This document shows, in pieces, positions 1-6,533 of a stretch of DNA of 17,185 nt. Each line of letters opens with the position of its first letter. Position 1 is the stretch's first letter. The position numbers and the translations under genes were made by a program. Source of the DNA: CAZYWA01 sp964650975 [NCBI: uncultured bacterium] (GTDB lineage: Bacteria > JADJOY01); NCBI GenBank assembly GCA_964650975.1, contig CAZYWA010000124.1, forward strand, positions 1 through 17,185, written 5' to 3'. Under the pieces are notes generated by a model. It saw only the letters and a list, made by a program, of their open reading frames with translations. It ran no database searches and was not told where the DNA came from.

Positions 1-174
1 CGCCAGCTCCACGCGCACACCGACGTCCACACGGACATCGACGTCCACGGCCAGTACCTGAGCCTCGAGCACCGGGTCGCCGCCAAGGACAATCCGATCG
101 CCGACGGCTACGGCGACTTCACGATGGGCGGCTACGTGCTGGTGGGCGGCGCCACCGCGACGCTGCGTTTCTGA
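1..174 (+). CDS. C-terminal end of an outer-membrane beta-barrel protein (partial)
   Basis: The reading frame open from the left edge gives 57 residues and stops at TGA 172-174. The peptide has alternating polar/hydrophobic strands (HTDVHTDIDVHG, then GYVLVGGATATLRF) and ends in phenylalanine. A terminal aromatic residue on a last amphipathic strand is the usual recognition signal for beta-barrel assembly by BamA, so this is most likely the end of an outer-membrane protein. Its N-terminal part lies outside the window, so the barrel family (porin, TonB-dependent receptor or other) cannot be told. The stop codon overlaps the ATG of the next gene (ATGA at 171-175 region), which points to translational coupling and one transcript with the propeller protein downstream. 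Confidence 0.6.
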   Translation, partial: RQLHAHTDVHTDIDVHGQYLSLEHRVAAKDNPIADGYGDFTMGGYVLVGGATATLRF

Positions 175-1514
175 TGGCCTCCCGCGAACCGCGCGAACGC
201 ACGAACCGCCGGGCGCCGCACGCTCGCCGGTACGCGCTGGTGTCGCTGGCGCTCGTCGTGGGGCTGGGCTGCGGGTTCCTGGCGCGCAAGGGCAAGGAGC
301 CGACCGGCGGCGACAACCTGCCGTCGAGCGGCGTGGGACCGTTCATCAAGGAAGACTTCTACTGCAACACCCAGCTGGTCCAGCCGTTCATCCTGACGTC
401 GCCGTCGGACGGCCAGCGCGGCGCGCCGTCGCTGTTGCGCGACGCGGACGGCACCTTCCGCATCTGGTCGGAGCTGCGCACCAGCGATCGCAGCGTGATC
501 GAAGCGCACCGCATGTCGCTGTCGAAGAGCCAGAGCACCTGCCGCCGCTTCGACGTGAGCGTGTCCGAGGAGTCGCAGAGCTTCGCGCCGTCCGAGGCGT
601 GGGAAGGAAACGCCGTCGGCAGTCCCGCGGTGGTCCTCGAGGATGGGCTCTATCGCATGTGGTACGAGGGCGCCGGCGCAGCCGGCACGGGATGGGGCGG
701 GATCGGCTACGCCGAGTCGAACGACGGCGTCGCGTGGACGAGGCGTGGCAACGGCCCGGTGCTGGTGCCCGATCAGCAGTGGGAAAGCGGCACCATCGGC
801 TCGCCGGCCGTGGTGTTTCGCGATGGGCTCTACCGCATGTGGTACGACGGCGACGAGCTGGGCGCGCGCGCGATCGGCTACGCCGACTCGCCCGACGCGG
901 TGACCTGGACCAAGCGCGACGCCTCAGGCCGGGAGAGCAGCGGCTCGGCGCGCACCGATCTGGCGCCGGTGATCACGTCCGACCAGACCACCTGGGAGTT
1001 CTACAAACCCACCGATCCCACAGGCTCGGTGGGTGCCCCGTCGGTGGTGGTGCACGAGGACCCGCTGCGCACGCTCTATCTGCTCTATTACACGGGGAAC
1101 CTGCGCGGCCGCCTCGACACCCGTTACGACGACGTGGACTCGTCGATCGGCATCGCCTGGTCCGAGGACGGCCTCACCTGGACCAAGGCGCCCTACAAGC
1201 GCGACTGCGACCAGTTCGACTGCCCGGCCAACGAGATCAACCCGAACATGGCCGAGAAGCTGCCGATCTCGCTGGGTCCGAAGGTCGACGGCAGCTTCAA
1301 CTCGTTCTCGCCGCTCTCGATCGTCGACGAGGCCGAGCCCGCGGTGGTCGAGGTGCCCGAGGAAGAGACGTTCTTCATGCTCTGGCACCAGGTCGACCAG
1401 ATCAACGCCAAGCTCGCCCCCAGCCTCCCGTCCGAGGATCCGAGCAAGCCGCCCGATCACTTTCCAGGCGCCACCGGCATCGGCTTCGCGTACGCCACCA
1501 ACCTGCCCAAGTAG
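174..1514 (+). CDS. Secreted five-bladed beta-propeller protein, glycoside hydrolase 43/32-like
   Basis: The 446-residue protein starts at ATG 174, overlapping the preceding stop. An arginine-rich N-terminus is followed by a hydrophobic stretch (about residues 20-37) containing VGLGC at Cys33. This is a poor lipobox because position -3 is glycine, so it may be an anchor or an ordinary signal rather than a lipid site. The rest carries blade repeats of the type seen in GH43/GH32/GH130 propellers: GSPAVV.DGLYRMWY.G followed by IGYA.S.D...WT, near residues 145-190, 205-250 and 285-345, with degenerate copies at about 80 and 380-440. The fold is supported by these repeats. No catalytic acid pair can be assigned by eye, so hydrolase activity on a polysaccharide is only possible. 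A binding propeller is equally likely. Coupling to an outer-membrane protein suggests a cell-surface role. Confidence 0.7.
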   Translation: MASREPRERTNRRAPHARRYALVSLALVVGLGCGFLARKGKEPTGGDNLPSSGVGPFIKEDFYCNTQLVQPFILTSPSDGQRGAPSLLRDADGTFRIWSELRTSDRSVIEAHRMSLSKSQSTCRRFDVSVSEESQSFAPSEAWEGNAVGSPAVVLEDGLYRMWYEGAGAAGTGWGGIGYAESNDGVAWTRRGNGPVLVPDQQWESGTIGSPAVVFRDGLYRMWYDGDELGARAIGYADSPDAVTWTKRDASGRESSGSARTDLAPVITSDQTTWEFYKPTDPTGSVGAPSVVVHEDPLRTLYLLYYTGNLRGRLDTRYDDVDSSIGIAWSEDGLTWTKAPYKRDCDQFDCPANEINPNMAEKLPISLGPKVDGSFNSFSPLSIVDEAEPAVVEVPEEETFFMLWHQVDQINAKLAPSLPSEDPSKPPDHFPGATGIGFAYATNLPK

Positions 1515-1621
1515 TCGTGGCCGACTGGGAGGGCGCGGCTTGGTCCGCGCCGGGATCGATCGCGCTCGGACGGGGACCCGCGGAAGCCGGTCCCTCGCGT
1601 GACTCATCGGGCGATTTCCAC
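1515..1621. other. Intergenic region with two inverted repeats
   Basis: This gap separates the propeller gene from the next promoter. It holds a perfect 7-bp stem, GGCGCGG 1532-1538 with CCGCGCC 1545-1551 around a 6-base loop, and a 6-bp stem, GGGACC 1573-1578 with GGTCCC 1589-1594 around a 10-base loop. Neither is followed by a T tract. They may end the upstream transcript or be chance pairings in GC-rich DNA. Confidence 0.3.
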
Positions 1622-1630
1622 TGCTAGAAT
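1622..1630 (+). promoter_or_regulatory. Extended -10 promoter (TGCTAGAAT) of the 12-repeat lipoprotein gene
   Basis: TGCTAGAAT combines an extended -10 TG with the hexamer TAGAAT at 1625-1630. Eleven bases separate it from ATG 1642, so transcription would begin about 5 bases before the start codon and leave no room for a Shine-Dalgarno site. No convincing -35 box is visible. The same TGCTA core occurs next to the start codons of two other genes in this window. Confidence 0.55.
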
Positions 1631-1641
1631 CCACGTTGCAC

Positions 1642-3750
1642 ATGAAGAACCTCCTCTCGACGACACGGCTGGCGGTGGCGGCGACGCTGCTGGCGGCCTG
1701 CGGTGGCGGGCCGATCACCAGCGGTCAGGGATCCGGCGGTCCAGACGAGGAAGCGCCCAAGGCCGAGATCACCTTCCCGCCGGCGGTGTCGCTCACCGAC
1801 GCGAGCATCCTCTCGGTTCGAGGCACCACGACGCATCTGACACCGGTCGAATCGGTGCGCGTGAACGGCACCCGCGCCTCGACCGACGATCTCTTCGACC
1901 ACTGGATCGCCACCATCGCGCTCGACCAGGGATCGAACGACATCACGGTGGCCACCCGCGACTTCCGCGGTTTCCAGAACGGCTCGGCGGCGACCGCCAA
2001 GATCCGCTCGATCGCGGTGCTGGCGCAGCCCGAGTTCCTGGCACTCGACCCGAGCCGCTCGCTGCTCTACGTGTCCGACGCCGGCCTCGCCGCGGTGGTG
2101 TCGATCGATCGCGCCAACGGTGCGATGAGCGTCGCGTCCGGCGCCACCGCCGGCTCGGGGACGCCACTCCGGTCGCCAGCGGGCATCGCGTTCGACCCGG
2201 ATGGCCAGCGGCTGCTGCTCGTCGATCGCGCGCTGCCGGGTGTGCTCACCATCGACCCGTTCAACGGAGCCCGCGTCATCCTCTCCGACGTCGCCGTGGG
2301 CAGCGGCCCGGCATTCGGCAATCCCGGCGATCTCGAGCTCGATTCCGCGCACGGCCGCGCGCTGGTCGTGGACGCGAACCTCGACGCGCTGATCGCCGTC
2401 GACCTCGCGACCGGCGATCGCACGGTGATCTCCGACGCCACCACGGGCTCCGGAGCGCCCTTCACTTCCCCAGGCTCGGTGGCCCTCGACGCGGCCCGCG
2501 GCCGCGCACTGGTGGGCGACCAGGCGAGCGGCGACGCCGGCGGATCGATCGTCGCGGTCGATCTCGCGAGCGGTGCCCGCAGCACGCTGGTGAGCGGTCT
2601 GGGCGCCGTCAGCGGTCTGGTGGTCGATCCCGACCGCGACGTGGTCTACGTGAGCGACCCCAGCGAGCCGGGGATCTTGCGCGTGGCGCTCGGCACCGGC
2701 GCGCTCACTCCGGTGAGCTCGTCCGAGGTGGGCTCGGGCATCGGGCTCTTCCGGCCGGCCGGGCTCGATCTGGAGAAATCGACGGGGCTGGTGCTGGTCG
2801 CCGAGGAGCTCGCGGTGGTGCTGAGCGTCGATCGGGACACGGGCGAGCGCAAGGTCGCCTCCACGGACGCGACCGGCGGCGGCCCGATCCTGGGACTGGC
2901 CCTCTCCGTGGCGATCGACGCCACCGGCAACCGCGCGCTCGCCGCGAGCACCAATCCGGCGTCGGTGACGGCGATCGATCTCGCGAGCGGCGATCGCACC
3001 GACTTGACCGGGGCCAGCGCGCCGGCCGGACTCACGCTGGAAAAACCGGTGGCCGTGGCGATCGGCTCGAACGACCTGCGCGCGGTGGTCGCAGACGCGA
3101 ACCTGGTGGCGCTGGTGTCCATCGATCTCACCTCGCTCGCGCGCACCATCGTCTCCGACGCCACGACCGGCGCTGGACAGGCGTTCGGCGTGCTCGCCGG
3201 TGTCGCCGTGGACGACCTGGCGAACCTCGCTTACGTCACCGACACCACGCTCAAGGGCGTCATCACCGTGGACCTCGCCACCGGCAACCGCACCGTGCTC
3301 TCGGCGGACGGTGTGGGCGCCGGCCCGAGCTTCGACACGCCCGATGCCGCCGTGCTCGATTCGGCCGGAAACCGCTTGCTGGTCACCGACGACGGCCTCG
3401 GCGCGATCGTGTCGGTGGATCTCTCGAGCGGCGAGCGCAAGACCATCGCCAGCGCCGACCTGGGCGGCGGTGGCCCGCTCGAGCCGCGGGCGCTGGCGCT
3501 CGATCCGGCGGACGCCACTCACGCCTTCGTGGTGAGCGCCTCGGGCCGCCAGGTGCTGTCGCTCGATCTCACCACCGGCGACCGCAGCGTGCTCTCCTCC
3601 TCCGCGGTGGGCACCGGGCCCGCGTTCGAGGTTCCCTCGAGCATCGCCGTCGACACCGCCCATGGAACCGTCGTGGTCGCCGACCCGAACGCGCACGCGG
3701 TCTTCGACATCGCTCCCGACGACGGCGAGCGCGTGATCCTCTCGCGATGA
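1642..3750 (+). CDS. Lipoprotein with Ig-like domain and 12 propeller repeats (NHL/YVTN type)
   Basis: The protein has 702 residues from ATG 1642; an in-frame TTG at 1636 would lie at the transcription start and is not chosen. A signal peptide ends in the canonical lipobox LLAAC (Cys20) followed by glycines, which favours outer-membrane sorting by the E. coli rule. Residues of about 38-125 look like a bacterial Ig-like domain of the glucodextranase-B type (SVRGTTTHLTPVESVRVNG, then WIATIALDQGSNDITV). From about residue 127 to the end there are 12 tandem repeats of 45-50 residues. Each reads roughly GxAxD...G.ALVxDxxLxAIVxVDLxTGxRTVxS, with a Gly-rich loop (DATTGSGAPF, DATTGAGQAF, AVGTGPAF). 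Twelve repeats fit two six-bladed propellers. The ligand is unknown; binding of sugar, peptidoglycan or protein is inference. The stop overlaps the next ATG. Confidence 0.8.
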   Translation: MKNLLSTTRLAVAATLLAACGGGPITSGQGSGGPDEEAPKAEITFPPAVSLTDASILSVRGTTTHLTPVESVRVNGTRASTDDLFDHWIATIALDQGSNDITVATRDFRGFQNGSAATAKIRSIAVLAQPEFLALDPSRSLLYVSDAGLAAVVSIDRANGAMSVASGATAGSGTPLRSPAGIAFDPDGQRLLLVDRALPGVLTIDPFNGARVILSDVAVGSGPAFGNPGDLELDSAHGRALVVDANLDALIAVDLATGDRTVISDATTGSGAPFTSPGSVALDAARGRALVGDQASGDAGGSIVAVDLASGARSTLVSGLGAVSGLVVDPDRDVVYVSDPSEPGILRVALGTGALTPVSSSEVGSGIGLFRPAGLDLEKSTGLVLVAEELAVVLSVDRDTGERKVASTDATGGGPILGLALSVAIDATGNRALAASTNPASVTAIDLASGDRTDLTGASAPAGLTLEKPVAVAIGSNDLRAVVADANLVALVSIDLTSLARTIVSDATTGAGQAFGVLAGVAVDDLANLAYVTDTTLKGVITVDLATGNRTVLSADGVGAGPSFDTPDAAVLDSAGNRLLVTDDGLGAIVSVDLSSGERKTIASADLGGGGPLEPRALALDPADATHAFVVSASGRQVLSLDLTTGDRSVLSSSAVGTGPAFEVPSSIAVDTAHGTVVVADPNAHAVFDIAPDDGERVILSR

Positions 3751-4313
3751 CGGCCGCGCGCCGATCGACGCTCGCCTGTTACACGGTGGCACTGACCGTC
3801 GCGTGCGCGGCGCCCGCTTTCGCCGGGGACGGCGCCAGCGGCGCCGTGGCGCTCACCAGTGCCGCGTTCGCGGAGGCGCAGGCGATTCCGGCCGAGAGCT
3901 CGTGCCAGGGGAGCGATCGTTCGCCGGCGCTCGCGTGGACCACCGACGTGACGGGAATCGGCAGCTGGACGCTGATCGTCGACGATCCGGACGCGCCGGG
4001 CGGGACGTTCGTCCACTGGCTCGCGTACGACCTGCCTGCGCAGACGCGCTCGCTGGCGCCGGGCGTCGCGCCCGGCGACGTGATCACGTCAGGCGGCCGC
4101 CAGGGCGCGAACGACTTCGGCTCGCTCGGCTATCGCGGTCCCTGCCCGCCCAAGGGGCGCGCCCCGCACCACTACCGCTTCCGCCTCTACGCCCTCGACC
4201 AGCCGACGCTGGGCCTGCCGCCCGCCTCGAAGAAGGGCGAAGTCGAGAGGGCCCTCGAGAAGCACCACGTGCTCGCGAGCACGGTCCTCACGGGCACCTT
4301 CGAGCGGAAGTGA
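3747..4313 (+). CDS. YbhB/YbcL family Raf-kinase-inhibitor-like protein (PEBP), secreted
   Basis: This 188-residue protein begins at ATG 3747 inside the last codons of the preceding gene (ATGA overlap), so the two are almost certainly co-translated. A signal peptide with a probable cut after AFA (residue 26) precedes a complete phosphatidylethanolamine-binding-protein fold. The family anion-pocket motifs are present: DDPDAPGG (79-86), FVHW (88-91), GYRGPCPP (128-135) and HHYRFRLYAL (141-150). Bacterial members bind small anionic ligands or act as protease or kinase inhibitors, and the native ligand is rarely known. Length and motifs match the family, so only the role is open. The export signal is notable because E. 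coli YbhB is cytoplasmic, while YbcL-type proteins are periplasmic. Confidence 0.9.
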   Translation: MTAARRSTLACYTVALTVACAAPAFAGDGASGAVALTSAAFAEAQAIPAESSCQGSDRSPALAWTTDVTGIGSWTLIVDDPDAPGGTFVHWLAYDLPAQTRSLAPGVAPGDVITSGGRQGANDFGSLGYRGPCPPKGRAPHHYRFRLYALDQPTLGLPPASKKGEVERALEKHHVLASTVLTGTFERK

Positions 4314-4323
4314 TCGCCCGGAG

Positions 4324-4343
4324 GGCTGCGCTCCGTCGCAGCC
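4324..4343. terminator. Hairpin between convergent genes, possible bidirectional terminator
   Basis: GGCTGCG (4324-4330) pairs perfectly with CGCAGCC (4337-4343) around a 6-base loop. It sits in the 59-bp gap where the PEBP gene (+) and the zinc-ribbon gene (-) converge. There is no T tract on either side, so intrinsic termination is only moderately supported. Confidence 0.4.
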
Positions 4344-4372
4344 GCAGCGTCACATCGCGACCGAGCGCTCCC

Positions 4373-4759
4373 TCAGCCGACCCAGAACAAGATTCGGCCG
4401 CAGTGGCCGCAAGTCTTCACGGCCAGGTTCTGGCGGATGTTCTGGATCCAGGCCGTGGGAATCATCATGAAGCAGCCGAGGCAGATGCCGCCGTCGATGG
4501 GCACGATCGCCTCGCCGTAGCGGTCCCGGAGGCCCTGGTAGTGGGCCAGCACCTCGGGCTCGAGCTGCGAGGCGCGCTTGGCGCGCAGGTCCACCAGCTG
4601 CTGGTGCTGCTCGGCGCTCCAGTGGAATCCGAGCTTCTCGAACTGCTGGACGCGCTCGGCGCTCTCGAGCTCGGTCAAGCGATGGTCGATGTGCTGGATC
4701 TCGAGCAGGATCTGTAGCGTTTCCTCCAAACCCGGTACCTCCTGGCTCGACCCACTCAT
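4373..4759 (-). CDS. Short coiled-coil / C4 zinc-ribbon protein
   Basis: The 128-residue protein has a charged helical N-terminal part (about residues 10-80, coiled-coil-like) and a C-terminal four-cysteine ribbon: C93LGC96 and C117GHC120GRILF, preceded by IVPIDGG. That ribbon, with the conserved GxCxGC.M.(I/L)P stretch, matches the zf-RING_7 / C4-type zinc ribbon family (PF02591). Family members are usually about 240 residues with a much longer coiled coil, so this one is about half length with no sign of a frameshift. It starts 22 bp after the PtsN-like gene and is probably co-transcribed with it. The cysteines should bind one zinc ion. Suggested family roles are nucleic-acid or protein binding, and none can be assigned here. 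Confidence 0.75.
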   Translation of the reverse strand: MSGSSQEVPGLEETLQILLEIQHIDHRLTELESAERVQQFEKLGFHWSAEQHQQLVDLRAKRASQLEPEVLAHYQGLRDRYGEAIVPIDGGICLGCFMMIPTAWIQNIRQNLAVKTCGHCGRILFWVG

Positions 4760-4781
4760 CGGCGGCGACTCATCTCACGTC

Positions 4782-5312
4782 TCACGAAGTGGCGGTGAGC
4801 GCCTCCGCGAACTGGTCGAACGTCTGGATCTCCATGAGCTTGTCGCGATTCGGCTTGGCGCGCACGAACTCCACCAGCTTGCCGAGCGTCGGCAGGTACA
4901 CGTTGCCGCGGTCCTGGAAGGGCGCCACCACCAGGAACACCAGGTGGACGGTCTCGCCGTCGCGGGCGCCGTAGTCGATGCCGGTCTTGGAGCGGCCGAA
5001 CACCACGCGCAGCTGCCTCGTGAGCAGCGTCCGTCCGTGAGGAATCGCCACACCTCGCCCGATGCCCGTGGTGCCGAGCATTTCGCGGTGGTGGAGCATG
5101 CTCAGCAGCGTCTGCTTGTGCTGCTTGCCGATCGAGGCGCACAGCGCGTCGATCATCTCCTCGAAGACTTCGGCCTTGTTGTGAGCCACCAGCTCGGGCA
5201 GGAAGAGCGCCGGGTCGAAGTAGGCGGCGAGACCCGTGAGCGGCGGCTTGGAAACGGGCTTCGCGGGCGTGCTCTTGGCATTCTTCGACGGGGTCTTCTT
5301 GGCGTTGGGCAT
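4782..5312 (-). CDS. ptsN: PTS EIIA (PtsN/EIIA-Ntr-like) regulatory protein with basic N-terminal tail
   Basis: The 176-residue protein matches the fructose/mannitol-type EIIA domain (PF00359), including the phosphorylated histidine in GIGRGVAIPHGR (His92), the flanking LLSMLHHREMLGTTG, and the distal DGETVHLVFLVVAP. With no EIIB or EIIC gene nearby it is best read as a nitrogen-PTS type regulator. It would accept phosphate from an HPr-like protein and control potassium, nitrogen or stress responses rather than carry sugar. Residues 1-25 form a Lys/Pro/Ala-rich tail absent from ordinary PtsN. The tail begins at ATG 5312 with a GAGG-like site about 8 bases upstream, so the start looks right. 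The first helix also contains AAYFDPALFLPEL, as in EIIA proteins of Myxococcota-like genomes (recollection). It is likely co-transcribed with the zinc-ribbon gene. Confidence 0.85.
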   Translation of the reverse strand: MPNAKKTPSKNAKSTPAKPVSKPPLTGLAAYFDPALFLPELVAHNKAEVFEEMIDALCASIGKQHKQTLLSMLHHREMLGTTGIGRGVAIPHGRTLLTRQLRVVFGRSKTGIDYGARDGETVHLVFLVVAPFQDRGNVYLPTLGKLVEFVRAKPNRDKLMEIQTFDQFAEALTATS

Positions 5313-5397
5313 GCGGCCTCGTTGAGATGATCTGAGCGAGGTTAACGCGCTGCGTTGGGTGCATCAACCAAGCAAATGCCCCTGTTCCGCGGGATTT

Positions 5398-6456
5398 TCA
5401 ATCCGCCGCCAGGAACCCGTCCACCGCATCCCAGAGCTCGAGGTGAGTGCGCTCCACCTCCACGTAATGGGTGCCCGCGGCGATCTCCACGTAACGCGTC
5501 GAGGTGCTTCCCAGCGAGTCGAGCAGCTGCTGCGAGCCGCGCGCGCTGGTTTCCGGATCGTCGGCGCCGCGCACCGCGAGCGCTCGCGCCGTGACGCCGG
5601 CCGCGTGGTAGGGAGGATGGCCGAGGATCAGGTCGTAGCTGTCCGCGAGCATGCCGTTCGGCACCCGCACCGACGCCGGATCGCGCTCCGCCGAGGTCGC
5701 GTCGGAGGCGAGGAAACCGTTCACCCACTCGTCGAAAACCGCCGCCTCGCGGTAGACGGTCTTGTCGTCGACCGGGATCATCTCGTCCCAGCGCTTGGCG
5801 ACGTCGTCGCGCGAGGTGAGCCGGTAGGCACCGACGAAGTTGGTGATCGCGGTGTCGGGATCGACCGGCGGCAGACCGAGAGGCGAAAGCGTCCCGAAGG
5901 TGGCGGCGTAGAGCACCAGCGACTCGACCCGCTCGGGCCGGGTCGCCGCGAACGCCAGCGCGGGAGCGCAGCCGGCCGACCAGCAGATCACGTGCAAGGC
6001 GTCGTCGCCGGAACGCTGCGCGACGTCGTCGGCCACGATCTCGGCCTCGGGCTCGACCACCACGGTGCGAGTCGAGGGGTGGTTTCGGTTGGGCGGCTGA
6101 TCGAGCTCGGGCGGATCGCTCGAGTCGCCGAAGCCGGTGGGGTCCCAGCGAAAGACGCGGTAGCCCTGCTGCGCGAGGTGCTCCATCCACGAATACCCGG
6201 GCACCGGGAGATCGAAGGCAACGGAGGAGGGCGTGGTGGCTCCCATGAAGAAGAGCACCGCGGCGCCTCGAGCCGCGTCGGCGCGGCGCTTCTCGGCGCC
6301 TGCGAGCTGACCGCCGCCGTCGGGCAGCGGCCAGGAGATCGCCTCGTCGACGAGCTGCGGGCCCGAGCGGCCGCCGCCGCATCCGGCGAGGACCGCGAGC
6401 CCGCAGGCGATCGCCGCGGCGAATCGCGGCTTTCCCGGACGAATCGAGAGCGGCAC
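5398..6456 (-). CDS. Alpha/beta-hydrolase lipoprotein
   Basis: The 352-residue protein begins at GTG 6456, placed a few bases after an extended -10 element. A signal peptide ends in lipobox VLAGC (Cys26) followed by glycines. The body is an alpha/beta-hydrolase: an early strand and oxyanion region (AAVLFFMGATTPSS, 65-78), GYRVFRWDPTGFGDS (98-112), nucleophile elbow CWSAGC (Ser160), candidate acid Asp299 or Asp300 in AVRGADDPE, and His330 in AAGTHYVEVE. A cap of about 60 residues lies between 195 and 270. The elbow has cysteine instead of the usual glycine two residues before the serine. The catalytic triad looks complete, so an esterase, lipase or related hydrolase acting in the periplasm or at the outer membrane is likely. 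The substrate is unknown. The gene is transcribed divergently from the helicase. Confidence 0.8.
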   Translation of the reverse strand: MPLSIRPGKPRFAAAIACGLAVLAGCGGGRSGPQLVDEAISWPLPDGGGQLAGAEKRRADAARGAAVLFFMGATTPSSVAFDLPVPGYSWMEHLAQQGYRVFRWDPTGFGDSSDPPELDQPPNRNHPSTRTVVVEPEAEIVADDVAQRSGDDALHVICWSAGCAPALAFAATRPERVESLVLYAATFGTLSPLGLPPVDPDTAITNFVGAYRLTSRDDVAKRWDEMIPVDDKTVYREAAVFDEWVNGFLASDATSAERDPASVRVPNGMLADSYDLILGHPPYHAAGVTARALAVRGADDPETSARGSQQLLDSLGSTSTRYVEIAAGTHYVEVERTHLELWDAVDGFLAAD

Positions 6457-6467
6457 GGCGGCTCCGG

Positions 6468-6476
6468 AGCATAGCA
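6468..6476 (-). promoter_or_regulatory. Extended -10 promoter (TGCTATGCT) of the hydrolase lipoprotein gene
   Basis: Read on the minus strand, TGCTATGCT gives an extended TG and hexamer TATGCT. Eleven bases separate it from GTG 6456, the same spacing as at 1622-1630, so the transcript would have a leader of only about 5 bases. A -35 box is not evident. Confidence 0.5.
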
Positions 6477-6518
6477 GCGCGCCTGGTCGTGACCGCGCCT
6501 CGAGCCACTCGACCGCTT

Positions 6519-6527
6519 TGCTATGTT
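6519..6527 (+). promoter_or_regulatory. Extended -10 promoter (TGCTATGTT) for a leaderless helicase mRNA
   Basis: TGCTATGTT contains hexamer TATGTT at 6522-6527, six bases before GTG 6534. Transcription would start at or next to that GTG, giving a leaderless mRNA. This argues against the upstream in-frame GTG at 6489, which would lie before the promoter. The two divergent -10 hexamers are 48 bp apart. Confidence 0.5.
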
Positions 6528-6533
6528 CGGGTC

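Noticed and set aside
1624-3792. A 722-codon minus-strand frame opposite the repeat lipoprotein.
   Set aside because: It mirrors the repetitive codons of the plus-strand gene, has no domain pattern, and lies opposite a clear lipoprotein with a lipobox and regular blades.
1599-4313. A 904-codon plus-strand frame over the 12-repeat lipoprotein that ends in the PEBP gene.
   Set aside because: Only its last 188 codons (from ATG 3747) form a real protein with a signal peptide; the rest is low-complexity and overlaps the repeat lipoprotein in another frame.
5340-5367. A possible promoter for the PtsN-like gene, TTGATG with a 16-bp spacer and TTAACC on the minus strand.
   Set aside because: The -10 hexamer matches consensus at only about two positions.
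6489-6533. An upstream GTG at 6489 extending the helicase by 15 residues.
   Set aside because: It would begin before the -10 element at 6522-6527, and the added residues show no helicase-family similarity.
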